A program made the position numbers and the translations under genes. From the NCBI RefSeq assembly GCF_042648365.1, contig NZ_JBHRXI010000049.1, positions 372,001 to 436,000 on the forward strand: a DNA stretch of 64,000 nt. The letters are read 5' to 3'. This stretch comes from Lutimaribacter_A marinistellae (GTDB taxonomy: Bacteria > Pseudomonadota > Alphaproteobacteria > Rhodobacterales > Rhodobacteraceae). Shown here one piece after another: positions 1 to 8,489 of this stretch (positions within the stretch are counted from its first letter, which is position 1; every line of letters starts with the position of its first letter). The notes under the pieces were generated by a model. It made no database searches and was not told the DNA's origin. It saw only the letters and a program-made list of their open reading frames with translations.

Positions 1-1084
1 AACCCTAGTCAAAGGTCACGCCGCACTGGTCGAACAGGATCGCTACGTCGGGGCTGTCGCCGAAGATGCGCTTCCCGCCGATGTCAGTATCATCCCTCTT
101 GCAGGGGGTGTTCTGACCCCTGGGTTCGTCGATCTCCAAGTCAATGGCGGGGGCGGCGTGATGTTCAACGACGAAACAACTGTCGCGGGGCTGGCCACGG
201 TCGCCGCCGCGCACCGGGCGACAGGAACCCGCGCGATACTGCCCACGCTTATTACCGACACGCCCGAGCGCACACGGCTTGCGGTCGACGCGGTGGTCTC
301 GGCAATCGAACAGGACGTGCCCGGCATCATCGGACTACACCTCGAAGGACCGCATCTCGATCCCCGGCGGAAAGGCGCACATGATGAAGCCCTGATCCGG
401 CCGATGGAGGATCGTGACCTCGAATTCCTGAGCGAGGCAGCCGTACGCCTGCCGAACCTGATGGTGACGATCGCACCGGAAAGCGTGTCGGTCGAACAGA
501 TCCGTCAGCTGGCCGCTGCCGGGGTAATCCTCGCGCTGGGTCACAGCGATTGCAGCGCGGAGACTGCGCAGGAGGCGCTATGTGCCGGTGCGGTTTGTGT
601 CACCCATCTGTTCAACGCGATGAGCCAGATGTCGAGCCGCGCGCCGGGATTGGTCGGTGCAACTCTGGCCACGCACGTAAAGGCCGGCTTGATCGCCGAC
701 GGCATCCATGTCCATCCAACCGCAATCCGTGCAGCAGTGGCGGCGAAGGGTGCTGAGAGGGTCTTTCTGGTCACGGATGCAATGGCGACTGTCGGCTCGG
801 ACATCGGTGAGTTTCAGTTGAGCGGTCGACGCGTGCTGCGTCATTCCGGGCGGCTGACGCTAGAGGACGGGACACTGGCCGGGGCGGACCTGACGCTGAC
901 CCGCGCGCTTCAGGTGATGACGGGTGAGGTCGGGCTGCCGCTTGAACAGGCCCTTGCCATGGCCACGGGCGTCCCTGCCGGGGTGCTGCGATTGCCGCGC
1001 GGCGTCGGGGTGTTGGAGCCGGGCGGCCCCTGGACCGCGATCCACCTGGATGAGCACCTCCGTTACAGCGAACTTCCCGACTGA
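1..1084 (+). CDS. nagA: N-acetylglucosamine-6-phosphate deacetylase, 5' end cut by window
   Basis: Removes the acetyl group from N-acetylglucosamine-6-phosphate, feeding amino-sugar carbon into glycolysis in the cytoplasm. The frame is already open at base 2 and reads GVLTPGFVDLQVNGGGG, the usual NagA N-terminal block, so the true start lies upstream of the window and an internal ATG at 158 is not the start. Amidohydrolase motifs follow in order: HLEGPHLDPRRKGAH (metal-binding Glu), ALGHSDC, THLFNAMSQM and LVTDAMATVG (catalytic Asp region). The 3' end overlaps the convergent flavin monooxygenase by 22 bp (1063-1084). Its usual partners (nagB, a transporter or regulator) would lie to the left and cannot be seen. 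Confidence 0.93.
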   Translation, partial: TLVKGHAALVEQDRYVGAVAEDALPADVSIIPLAGGVLTPGFVDLQVNGGGGVMFNDETTVAGLATVAAAHRATGTRAILPTLITDTPERTRLAVDAVVSAIEQDVPGIIGLHLEGPHLDPRRKGAHDEALIRPMEDRDLEFLSEAAVRLPNLMVTIAPESVSVEQIRQLAAAGVILALGHSDCSAETAQEALCAGAVCVTHLFNAMSQMSSRAPGLVGATLATHVKAGLIADGIHVHPTAIRAAVAAKGAERVFLVTDAMATVGSDIGEFQLSGRRVLRHSGRLTLEDGTLAGADLTLTRALQVMTGEVGLPLEQALAMATGVPAGVLRLPRGVGVLEPGGPWTAIHLDEHLRYSELPD

Positions 1085-2337
1085 ACGCGCGCGCCCTGCG
1101 GGATCGTCGGCGGTGCGGCATTCAGGGCGTCAATGGCGAAACCTGCCGCCTGTTTGTACCCCGCCATGAAGGCGCGGCGTTCCTCCTCGGGGATCACCGC
1201 GTCGATATCGTCGAACACCCCGCCGCAGCGTTCGTCGAGAAGGTTCAGCAGGCCGAAAGGCCCCGCCCCACGGTTGCGGAGCACCAATTCTGAGACCGGT
1301 CCGCAAAGCTGGTCGTCATACGCCGCGAGCGCCTGCGGCGTTGCACCGTGCTGTAGCAGCTTTGCGCCGAGCGTTCGCGCATCGATCACTGCCTGGCTCG
1401 CCCCGTTGGAACCGGTGGGATACATTGCATGCGCGGCGTCGCCCAACAGGGCAACCGGCCCCTGAACCCAGGTTTCGACCGGATCACGGTCGATCATCGG
1501 GTTTTCATAGGCACAATCCGCCGCCTGCAGCATTGCCGGCACATCCAGCCAGTCATACCGGAAACCATCGAAGTGATGGACGAAATCCTCGACCGCGACG
1601 GGACGGAACCAGCCCTCGCCGGTCCATCCATCCGTGCTGTCCACGGTAACTTCTGCGATCCAGTTGACGAGCGCTAGGCCATCGGAGTCGGGGGCTGAAA
1701 TCGGGTAGATCACCATCCGATGGCGGTGGGTACCCAGTCCGATGAAGGACGCACCGGTGCGGATCGGCCGCGTGCGCACTGTTCCGCGCCACATGACCGC
1801 ACCGCCCCAATGGATCGGCGGCTGATCGGGATGCATCTGGGCACGGATGGCCGAGTGGATGCCATCCGCGCCGATCAGCAATGTACCGGATACGCTTTCG
1901 CCGGTTTGCAGATGGGCAACAACTCCGTCAGCCTCGACCGTGTAGCCGGTGATACGCGCGTCAAGCAGCACCGCGTCAGGGCCGAGACGATCCAGCACCG
2001 TACGGTAGAGCAGCATGTGCAACGCCCCGCGGTGTACCGCAAATTGCGGCCAGCCATAACCGGCTGCCCTGCCGCGCGGCTCGGCATAGACCTCGCGCCC
2101 GTTCAACCCGAGAAGCGCCCATTCCTGAATCGGGACCCCGACCGAAGCCAGATCCTCCTCCGAAAGGCCGAGGTCGAGCAGCTCGCGTACGGCGTTCGGT
2201 TGCAGGTTTATCCCGACACCAAGCGGGCGCATTTCGTCGACCGCTTCGAACACGGTGCAGGCAACACCGATCTGGTGAAGTGTCAGGGCCGTCACCAGCC
2301 CGCCTATGCCGCCCCCGGCAATAAGAACCCGCGTCAC
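1063..2337 (-). CDS. FAD-dependent aromatic monooxygenase (PhzS/salicylate-hydroxylase-like)
   Basis: A 424-residue class A flavoprotein monooxygenase. The N-terminus carries the FAD motif VLIAGGGIGGLVTAL, followed by GVGINLQPNAVREL, the central GADGIHSAIR (DG motif) and GDAAHAMYPTGSNGASQA (GD motif) near residue 300. The block just after the FAD motif is characteristic of the 'flavin-dependent oxidoreductase' subgroup that includes PhzS. It is the last gene of the pobA-pcaC-pcaH-pcaG operon, starting 2 bp after pcaG, so it probably hydroxylates an aromatic acid that drains into the protocatechuate branch. The substrate cannot be read from sequence; salicylate, 3-hydroxybenzoate or a related compound would fit. 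The 3' end overlaps nagA convergently. Confidence 0.85.
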   Translation of the reverse strand: MTRVLIAGGGIGGLVTALTLHQIGVACTVFEAVDEMRPLGVGINLQPNAVRELLDLGLSEEDLASVGVPIQEWALLGLNGREVYAEPRGRAAGYGWPQFAVHRGALHMLLYRTVLDRLGPDAVLLDARITGYTVEADGVVAHLQTGESVSGTLLIGADGIHSAIRAQMHPDQPPIHWGGAVMWRGTVRTRPIRTGASFIGLGTHRHRMVIYPISAPDSDGLALVNWIAEVTVDSTDGWTGEGWFRPVAVEDFVHHFDGFRYDWLDVPAMLQAADCAYENPMIDRDPVETWVQGPVALLGDAAHAMYPTGSNGASQAVIDARTLGAKLLQHGATPQALAAYDDQLCGPVSELVLRNRGAGPFGLLNLLDERCGGVFDDIDAVIPEEERRAFMAGYKQAAGFAIDALNAAPPTIPQGARVQSGSSL

Positions 2338-2339
2338 GA

Positions 2340-2942
2340 TCAGAGATCCAGAAAAACGGTTTCGTCATAGCCCTGAAGCCGGATGTCGAACCGATAGTGG
2401 CCTTCACCGGTTTTCTTCGCGACCAGCGTATCGACACGCTGCCGCTGTTCGATCCGGGCAAGCAGCGGATCGGCGTCATTAGCCTCATCCTCGAAATAGA
2501 TCCGTGTATTGAGTCCGATATTGATCCCCCGTGCAACGATCCAGAGCGAGATATGCGGCGCCATGGCGGCGCCACCACGACCACTCACTGCACCGGGCTT
2601 GATCGTGCGCAGGGTGAACTCTCCACTGTCCTTGTCTGCCGCGAAACGGCAAAAGCCCGCCACGTTCGGATCGGCACCTGCCTGACCAGGATAGACACCC
2701 GCGGCATCCGCCTGCCAGCTTTCCAGCATCGCGTCGCGCATCGCCCAGCCTGTGCCATCGAATACCGATCCGGTGATGGTGATCACCTCGCCCCTGGCCC
2801 CCTCGGAAAACGGACTCTGGCCCAGGTCCTGCGGATAGATCCCCTCGACTCCCGCGAAACTGGGAATGCAGCCGATATGCACATAAGGCCCTGCCGTCTG
2901 GCTTGGCGTTTCGGTCAACAGGTCCAGCGCTTGCGTCATCAC
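2340..2942 (-). CDS. pcaG: Protocatechuate 3,4-dioxygenase alpha subunit
   Basis: The 200-residue alpha subunit of the intradiol ring-cleaving dioxygenase that turns protocatechuate into 3-carboxy-cis,cis-muconate. It begins with the family-typical TPSQTAGPYVHIG and has the intradiol dioxygenase beta-sandwich fold but not the iron-ligand set, which lies in PcaH. The ATG overlaps the pcaH stop by 4 bp (ATGA), so the two subunits are translationally coupled, as expected for a stoichiometric complex. Length is normal. The next gene, a flavin monooxygenase, follows after 2 bp. Confidence 0.95.
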   Translation of the reverse strand: MMTQALDLLTETPSQTAGPYVHIGCIPSFAGVEGIYPQDLGQSPFSEGARGEVITITGSVFDGTGWAMRDAMLESWQADAAGVYPGQAGADPNVAGFCRFAADKDSGEFTLRTIKPGAVSGRGGAAMAPHISLWIVARGINIGLNTRIYFEDEANDADPLLARIEQRQRVDTLVAKKTGEGHYRFDIRLQGYDETVFLDL

Positions 2943-3667
2943 ATTCCCTCCGGCTTGTTCTCGAACATGGTTTGCCGCCGCCCGCGCAACACGATGTCGA
3001 ACTTGTAGGCAAGATAGTCGAGCGGCCGCGAGCTTTGCATGTCGAGCGGCGCCACGAGGCGTTCCAATTGTCCCCGGTCACGTATGGTTGCCGCGATGGG
3101 GCACCGATCGATCAGCGGATCCCCTTCGAAATACATCTGGCTGATCAGGCGCTGGCCGAAGGCGTGGCCGAAGACCGAGAAATGGATATGCATGGGCCGC
3201 CAGTCATTGGCGCGGTTGGGCCACGGGTATGCGCCGGGCCGGATGGTCATGAACTCGTAATATCCGTTCTCGTCCGTCAGCGTCCTGCCGCAACCACCGA
3301 AATTCGGGTCGAGCGGCGCGAAATAGGTATCCTTGACATGGCGATAACGTCCGCCCGCATTGGCCTGCCAGATCTCGACAAGCGTGTTCGCCACCGGTCT
3401 TCCTGTTTCGTCCAGAACGCGCCCGTGTACGCGGATGCGTTCCCCCACGGCCGGGGCCTTGCCCTGCGTGTAGTTCAGGATCAGGTTGTTATCGAGCGGC
3501 CCCAGCAGCGAGTGGCCGAAACGGGGCCCGGTTTCTTCGCTCGGCGTGGACTCCATCGACAGCAGCGGCAAAGAGGGTGAACGCGAAACAGACGTCTTGT
3601 AGTCGGGCCAGTACGGCACCGGGTGTTTGTCGCGCTGACGCGGCATGAGTGCAGCGGTCTCAGTCAT
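2939..3667 (-). CDS. pcaH: Protocatechuate 3,4-dioxygenase beta subunit
   Basis: The catalytic subunit (242 residues) of protocatechuate 3,4-dioxygenase. The non-haem Fe(III) ligands of the family are in place: Tyr108 in GGRYRH, Tyr148 in GAYPW, and His160 and His162 in RPMHIHFS. The start at 3667 is chosen because AGGAGGG precedes it at good spacing and MTETAALMPRQRDKHP matches where family members begin; the frame stays open upstream but runs into pcaC. The ATG overlaps the end of pcaC by 8 bp. It forms an alternating complex with PcaG. Confidence 0.96.
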   Translation of the reverse strand: MTETAALMPRQRDKHPVPYWPDYKTSVSRSPSLPLLSMESTPSEETGPRFGHSLLGPLDNNLILNYTQGKAPAVGERIRVHGRVLDETGRPVANTLVEIWQANAGGRYRHVKDTYFAPLDPNFGGCGRTLTDENGYYEFMTIRPGAYPWPNRANDWRPMHIHFSVFGHAFGQRLISQMYFEGDPLIDRCPIAATIRDRGQLERLVAPLDMQSSRPLDYLAYKFDIVLRGRRQTMFENKPEGM

Positions 3668-4055
3668 GGGTTCCCTCCTGTTCAGCCGCCATTTCGGCCC
3701 AAGTCGCCTTGGCGAGCTTGATCGCGTGGTTGGCGCGCGGCACGCCCGCGTAGATCGCAACGTGCTGGAACGCCTCCATCACATCGGACCTGGTGGCCCC
3801 GGTCCGCGCGCAAGCGCGGATATGCATCGGAATTTCCTCGAAATTTCCAGTCGCCGCCAAGAGCGCCAGAGTCAACATCGATCGGTCGCGGCGCGAAATT
3901 GCATCGGACGCCCAGACCGTACCCCAGGCACCTTCGGTGATCAGCGTCTGAAAAGGCGTATCGTCTTCGGTCCGGTTCGCCTCGGCGCGGTCGACATGGG
4001 CCGCCCCCAGAACGGCACGCCGCACTTCCATTCCCTTGTTGTGTCGCTCGCTCAT
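3660..4055 (-). CDS. pcaC: 4-carboxymuconolactone decarboxylase
   Basis: A 131-residue AhpD-like protein that decarboxylates 4-carboxymuconolactone to beta-ketoadipate enol-lactone, two steps after ring cleavage. The family pattern is clear: an N-terminal GMEVRRAVLGAAHVDRA block, then EGAWGTVWA, a helical core and HIRACARTGATRSDVMEAF. The start at 4055 (MSERHNKGMEVRR) is preferred over an upstream in-frame ATG inside pobA. It lies 10 bp after pobA and overlaps pcaH. The intermediate-step genes pcaB and pcaD are not in the window, so the pathway must be completed elsewhere. Confidence 0.93.
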   Translation of the reverse strand: MSERHNKGMEVRRAVLGAAHVDRAEANRTEDDTPFQTLITEGAWGTVWASDAISRRDRSMLTLALLAATGNFEEIPMHIRACARTGATRSDVMEAFQHVAIYAGVPRANHAIKLAKATWAEMAAEQEGTHD

Positions 4056-4065
4056 CCCGCCTCCC

Positions 4066-5232
4066 TCAGAACGGCAGGCCGATGTAATTCTCGGCCAGTT
4101 CACGCCGCGCCGTTTCCGACTGCGACAGATGCAGCAATGTGGCACGACGCATCTGTTCGGCAAAGCTGTCTTCGCCTTCGAACCGGTGGAGCATGGTGGT
4201 CATCTGCCAGGAGAAGCGCATGGCTTTCCAGATCCGTGCCAATGCCCGTTCCGAATAGGCATCGATACCGCCTGTATCGCCCCGGACGGCCTCGATCAGC
4301 GCCTGGTGCAGGTAGAATATGTCCGAGGCTGCAAGGTTCAGCCCCTTTGCGCCTGTCGGGGGCACGATATGCGCCGCATCCCCGGCTAGGAACAGACGCC
4401 CCCATCGCAATGGCTCGCTGACGAAAGAGCGCAAAGGCGCAATGGATTTCTCGATAGACGGTCCCGTTTCCATGGTCTGCGCAACCTCGGACGGCAGGCA
4501 GGATTTCAGTTTCTCCCAGAAACGCGCATCGCTCCAATCCTCGGGCTTGTCCGACAATGGCACCTGAACGTAATACCGGCTGAGCTGCGGCCCGCGCATC
4601 GAGGCCAGCGCAAAGCCGTTCGGCGAGTTGGCATAGATCAATTCATGATTGGCGGGCGCCGTTCTGGACAGGATACCCAGCCAGCCAAAGGGATACACAC
4701 GCTCGAACTCCTGTCGCTTTTCGGCGGGGATCGTTTTGCGGCTGACGCCATGAAACCCGTCGCAGCCCGCGACATAAGCGCAATCCAGACGCTTTTGCAT
4801 TCCGTCGTGGGTGAACGTGACATGCGGGGCCTCGGTGTCGCCGCCATGAATGGACACATCAGAGACCTCGTGCAGGATGGTCGTCCCCATCGCATCCTGC
4901 GCATCATACAGGTCCGCTGTAACCTCGGTCTGACCATAAACCATGACGGTTTTGCCCGTGAGTGCCTTGAAATCGATGCGCACCATCAACTCGTCATCAG
5001 TGACGAAACAGCCTTCGTGAACCATGCCTTCGGCATTCAGTCGGTCGGCGACGCCTGCAGCCTCGAGCAGTTCGACCGTGCCCCATTCCAGAACACCTGC
5101 ACGGATCCGGCCAAGAACATGGGACCGGCTGGCCCGTTCAAGGATCACCGTTTCGACACCAGCCCGGTTCAGCAACTGCGACAAAAGCAACCCGGAGGGC
5201 CCGCCCCCGATAATGGCGATCTGCGTTTTCAT
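4066..5232 (-). CDS. pobA: 4-hydroxybenzoate 3-monooxygenase
   Basis: A flavoprotein hydroxylase of 388 residues converting 4-hydroxybenzoate to protocatechuate with NADPH and O2, the entry step of this operon. Visible are the FAD motif IAIIGGGPSGLLLSQLL at the N-terminus, the DG motif CDGFHGVSRKTIP in the middle and the GD motif RLFLAGDAAHIVPPTGAKGL near residue 285. Length equals the usual PobA size. It is first in the operon and divergent from the AraC-type regulator at 5285, the standard pobA/pobR arrangement, which suggests induction by 4-hydroxybenzoate. Confidence 0.96.
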   Translation of the reverse strand: MKTQIAIIGGGPSGLLLSQLLNRAGVETVILERASRSHVLGRIRAGVLEWGTVELLEAAGVADRLNAEGMVHEGCFVTDDELMVRIDFKALTGKTVMVYGQTEVTADLYDAQDAMGTTILHEVSDVSIHGGDTEAPHVTFTHDGMQKRLDCAYVAGCDGFHGVSRKTIPAEKRQEFERVYPFGWLGILSRTAPANHELIYANSPNGFALASMRGPQLSRYYVQVPLSDKPEDWSDARFWEKLKSCLPSEVAQTMETGPSIEKSIAPLRSFVSEPLRWGRLFLAGDAAHIVPPTGAKGLNLAASDIFYLHQALIEAVRGDTGGIDAYSERALARIWKAMRFSWQMTTMLHRFEGEDSFAEQMRRATLLHLSQSETARRELAENYIGLPF

Positions 5233-5284
5233 GTCGTCCTCCCGGCTGATCGGGGCATCTTAGCCTCGCTGAACGAGTCAAAGA

Positions 5285-6166
5285 ATGGACGCGGCGGGCA
5301 GCCAATGGTATTTTTCGTGCATGAACGGCTCAGACCCGATCCCAGTTTTCACGCTTCTTGGCGAAACCGGACGGTTTCCCGACGTAATCCATTCCGAACC
5401 GCTCTCGGTCCGGTCGCCGCAACATGGGTGGCGTATTCCGCCGCACCGGCACGCACATCTAGCGCAGGTTTTCCTGATCACGAAAGGCCGCGGCGAGGCG
5501 GTCATCGATGGTGGCCGGATGTTGCTGGAGGCGCGCCATTTCCTCTTCATTCCGCCTCAGAAAGTGCATGAATTCTCGTTCAGACCTGAAACCGTGGGCC
5601 AAGTGATTTCGGTTCCAGTGGCAGTGGTCAATGCAATCGGCCCGTCCTCGGCCGATCTCATGCGCGCCCTTGCACAACCTGTTTCGGGCAGGGTCATGCC
5701 CGCGCTTGCAGCTCTCGCTGAAATGCTTGCAAATGTGGCGATTGATACGGGTCCGTTTCGTGCTCAACGCGCAGTAGGAATGGCACATTCCGTGCTTGCT
5801 ATGATTGCCGAGACTGGACATTCCCGCGATGCGCTTCAGGCTGATCACACGCGGCTCACGCAATTGGACGTGCTGATCGCCCGACACATGTCCGACAGCT
5901 GGACAGCGAGGGATTATGCCGCCGCTCTTTCCCTTACCGCCGGACATCTCAGCCGGATATGTCGGGCCGCGACGGGCCGCGGGGCAACAGCCTATATCGA
6001 ACAAGCCCGCATCGACGAGGCCTGCCGCCTGCTTGCCTTTACCCGTTTGCCCGTGTCCGAGATCGGGTATCGGCTGGGGTTCTCGGACCCGTCGTATTTC
6101 TCGAAACGCTTCCGCGCGGCACGCGGTCAGACGCCCTCGACCTATCGGGACAGTATCGTGAGTTAA
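5285..6166 (+). CDS. pobR: AraC-family activator, PobR type
   Basis: A 293-residue regulator with an N-terminal cupin effector domain (HAHLAQVFLITKGRGEAVIDG and IPPQKVHEFSF) and a C-terminal AraC double helix-turn-helix (LTAGHLSRICRAATG, then PVSEIGYRLGFSDPSYFSKRF). Divergent orientation to pobA with a short gap points to control of the pob/pca operon in response to 4-hydroxybenzoate. Neither the ATG at 5285 nor the in-frame ATG at 5321 (MNGSDPIPVF) has a clear ribosome binding site. The later start fits where homologues begin and would widen the promoter region. The 210 bp after the stop hold no gene. Confidence 0.85.
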   Translation: MDAAGSQWYFSCMNGSDPIPVFTLLGETGRFPDVIHSEPLSVRSPQHGWRIPPHRHAHLAQVFLITKGRGEAVIDGGRMLLEARHFLFIPPQKVHEFSFRPETVGQVISVPVAVVNAIGPSSADLMRALAQPVSGRVMPALAALAEMLANVAIDTGPFRAQRAVGMAHSVLAMIAETGHSRDALQADHTRLTQLDVLIARHMSDSWTARDYAAALSLTAGHLSRICRAATGRGATAYIEQARIDEACRLLAFTRLPVSEIGYRLGFSDPSYFSKRFRAARGQTPSTYRDSIVS

Positions 6167-6333
6167 ACCGTATTCGCATGCGTCGCGAAGCTCCGGTCGA
6201 CACGGCCATACCCCTGCGCGGCCTTAGGAAACCACAAGGCGATGAGCAGAACCGGTCCGGGGCACGATCGAAATTATTGCGGCACTACCCCGATACACTC
6301 ACGAACCGCCTGGGCAAACGGATCGGCGGGCGG

Positions 6334-6347
6334 GCGCCTTTCGGCGC
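6334..6347 (-). terminator. Weak hairpin downstream of the TRAP operon
   Basis: GCGCC/GGCGC stem with a TTTC loop in the convergent gap (6167-6377), 31-44 bases after the dctM stop. There is no T-tract, so at most it is a weak terminator or 3'-end stabiliser. The rest of the gap shows nothing recognisable. Confidence 0.3.
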
Positions 6348-6377
6348 AGGCGAAACAGAGCGTCCGCCCACCCTGTT

Positions 6378-7781
6378 CTATTGGGCAAGCGACGGCAGAT
6401 AGAGCACGATCCCCGGAAACGCGACCAGCGCGGCAATGGTCAGGCCGTCTGCAATGAAAAACGGCGTGACACCGCGGAACACGTCCTGAACGCTCAGGTC
6501 TGGCCGCACGCCGGCAACGACAAAGCAGTTCAGCCCGATGGGTGGGGTGATCAGGCAGAATTCGGCCATCTTCACCACGAGGATACCGAACCAGATCGCG
6601 CACATCGGCCCCGACATTCCAAACGTGCTCTCGGCCGCGGTCACCGTCTCGCCGCCATTCAGCGCCATCACCGCAGGATAGACCACCGGCAATGTCAGCA
6701 AAAGCATGCCGATCGCATCCATGAACATGCCCAGAACGGCGTAAGCGAGAAGGATGCAGATCAGGATCAGCATCGGCGACATCTCGAGCCCGGTTATCCA
6801 GTCGGAAAACGCACCCGGCAAATCCGCGAAGCCCAGGAAACGGACGTAGATCAACACGCCCCAGATGATTGAAAAGATCATCGCGGTCAGCTTTGCCGTT
6901 TCGAGCAGGGCCGCCTTCAACTGTTCCCATCGCATACCGCGCCAAAGTGCAAACAGGAAAACGATGAAGGCCCCGATCGCACCACCCTCGGTCGGTGTGC
7001 CCCAGGCCTGTTCGCCGAACGGGTTGTAGACGAACCCGATGATAATGAGGATGACGGCCACGATTGGCAGCGCACCGGGAAGCGCCGCGAACCGCTCGCC
7101 CCAAGTGAACCCCCGTACAGGTGGACCGACTGATTTGAATATGACGGCGATGCCCACGATCAGCGTGCCGTAGATGATGGCTGAGAAGGCTCCTGGAATG
7201 AAGCCTGCAAGCAGCAGCTTGCCCACGTCCTGCTCCACGATGATTGCATAGATCACCAGAATCGCCGACGGAGGGATGAGCGAGGCCAGCGTGCCGCCGG
7301 CCGCGACGACCCCCGCCGCGAACTGCTTGTTGTAACCAATCTTCAGCATCTCCGGTATGGCGATCCGTGCAAAGACAGCAGAGGTCGCAACCGATGCGCC
7401 GGATACGGCGGCAAAGCCCGCTGTCGCGAACACGGTCGAAACGGCGAGGCCACCTGGCACCCACGCCACCCAGCGTTTCGCTGCCTCGAACAGCGCGCGG
7501 GTCAAGCCCGCGTAATAGGCGAGGTAACCGATCAGGATGAATGTCGGGATCAGGCTCAGCGTGTGGGCAGCAACCTTTGAATGCGGTACCTGCCCCGCCG
7601 TTTTCACCGCTACGGTCAATGCCCAGCCGAAATCCTCGGGGTCATAGCCCCGTTTAGACCAGAAAACCCAAAGAAGACCCACGAGACCGGCCAATGCAGC
7701 GGCAAAGGCCACGCGCATGCCTGTGACGACGAGGAAGAGCAGACCTCCGGTAACCCAGAGCCCGATTTCGATCGTATCCAT
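6378..7781 (-). CDS. dctM: TRAP transporter large permease (DctM)
   Basis: The 467-residue membrane subunit of a tripartite ATP-independent periplasmic transporter, which uses the sodium or proton gradient. About a dozen hydrophobic helices are visible, with the DctM signatures AGFAAVSGASVATSAVFARIAIPEM and LIPPSAILVIYAIIVEQDVGKL split across helices, and GLNCFVVAGV near the C-terminus. It begins 3 bp after dctQ, as usual. With dctP and dctQ it forms a full transporter. Proximity to pob/pca suggests an aromatic or related carboxylic acid substrate, an inference only. Confidence 0.93.
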   Translation of the reverse strand: MDTIEIGLWVTGGLLFLVVTGMRVAFAAALAGLVGLLWVFWSKRGYDPEDFGWALTVAVKTAGQVPHSKVAAHTLSLIPTFILIGYLAYYAGLTRALFEAAKRWVAWVPGGLAVSTVFATAGFAAVSGASVATSAVFARIAIPEMLKIGYNKQFAAGVVAAGGTLASLIPPSAILVIYAIIVEQDVGKLLLAGFIPGAFSAIIYGTLIVGIAVIFKSVGPPVRGFTWGERFAALPGALPIVAVILIIIGFVYNPFGEQAWGTPTEGGAIGAFIVFLFALWRGMRWEQLKAALLETAKLTAMIFSIIWGVLIYVRFLGFADLPGAFSDWITGLEMSPMLILICILLAYAVLGMFMDAIGMLLLTLPVVYPAVMALNGGETVTAAESTFGMSGPMCAIWFGILVVKMAEFCLITPPIGLNCFVVAGVRPDLSVQDVFRGVTPFFIADGLTIAALVAFPGIVLYLPSLAQ

Positions 7782-7784
7782 GGC

Positions 7785-8414
7785 TTATCCCTGCCCGTCG
7801 AGTTGTTCGGCCTCGGCCGCCGCCTGCGCCGCTGCGTCCTGCACCAAGGGTACGGCCACCGGATTAGCCAGTCCAAGGACAAGGGCCCGTCCGTATCCCC
7901 AGACCTGCAGAACGAGCCTCAGCGCAAGCACCGAGAAGGCAACCGGCGCCAGCAGCTTTGCCGGCCAGATCGGCAATCCAATGTCGATAGAGCTGTCACG
8001 GCTCCACATTGGTGCGTTGAAGTCAAAGGACCGCCCAAAATGCGACCAACTCCCCCAGATCAACGCGACCACCACAAGCAGGATCAGCAAGACCGAGAAC
8101 AGCTCGAACAGCCATTGCGCTCGGCCTTTCAACCGGCTGATGACAATGTCCATGCGGATATGGCCGCCATCGCGCTGCACGTAGGAGATGCCGAGAAAGG
8201 CGATCAGCGGCATTGCCGCCTCGATCCAGTCGACATAGCCGGGCAAGGGCGCGTTCATCAGGTTACGTCCACCCACGGAGACCACGGCAAGCACCATCAG
8301 TCCAAAAACCGCTATGCCGCTCAGAAGCGCCATGAATTTTTCGAGCCGCAAGAGCGAACGGTCGATCTGGCTCAGCCTGGACTCGTCCTCCAAGACCGAT
8401 GCATGTCCTGCCAT
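7785..8414 (-). CDS. dctQ: TRAP transporter small permease (DctQ)
   Basis: A 209-residue four-helix membrane protein. Helices are visible at about residues 33-55, 65-85, 107-128 and 155-175, with the family-typical GISYVQRDGGHIRMDIVISRL between helices 2 and 3 (periplasmic cleft region). It lies between dctP (75 bp away) and dctM (3 bp away). The gap to dctP contains a short GCCGG/CCGGC inverted repeat on the minus strand that could slow transcription or protect the dctP message, in line with the higher need for binding protein. Confidence 0.9.
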   Translation of the reverse strand: MAGHASVLEDESRLSQIDRSLLRLEKFMALLSGIAVFGLMVLAVVSVGGRNLMNAPLPGYVDWIEAAMPLIAFLGISYVQRDGGHIRMDIVISRLKGRAQWLFELFSVLLILLVVVALIWGSWSHFGRSFDFNAPMWSRDSSIDIGLPIWPAKLLAPVAFSVLALRLVLQVWGYGRALVLGLANPVAVPLVQDAAAQAAAEAEQLDGQG

Positions 8415-8489
8415 GGCAGAACTCCCTTGTCATTTCCAGGGGGGTGAATGAGCCGGACACGAATCCGCGCCCGGCACGAGAAAAAGCGA

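Noticed and set aside
158..1084. ATG at 158 as nagA start
   Set aside because: The frame remains open to base 2 and encodes the conserved TPGFVDLQVNG block, so the gene starts outside the window.
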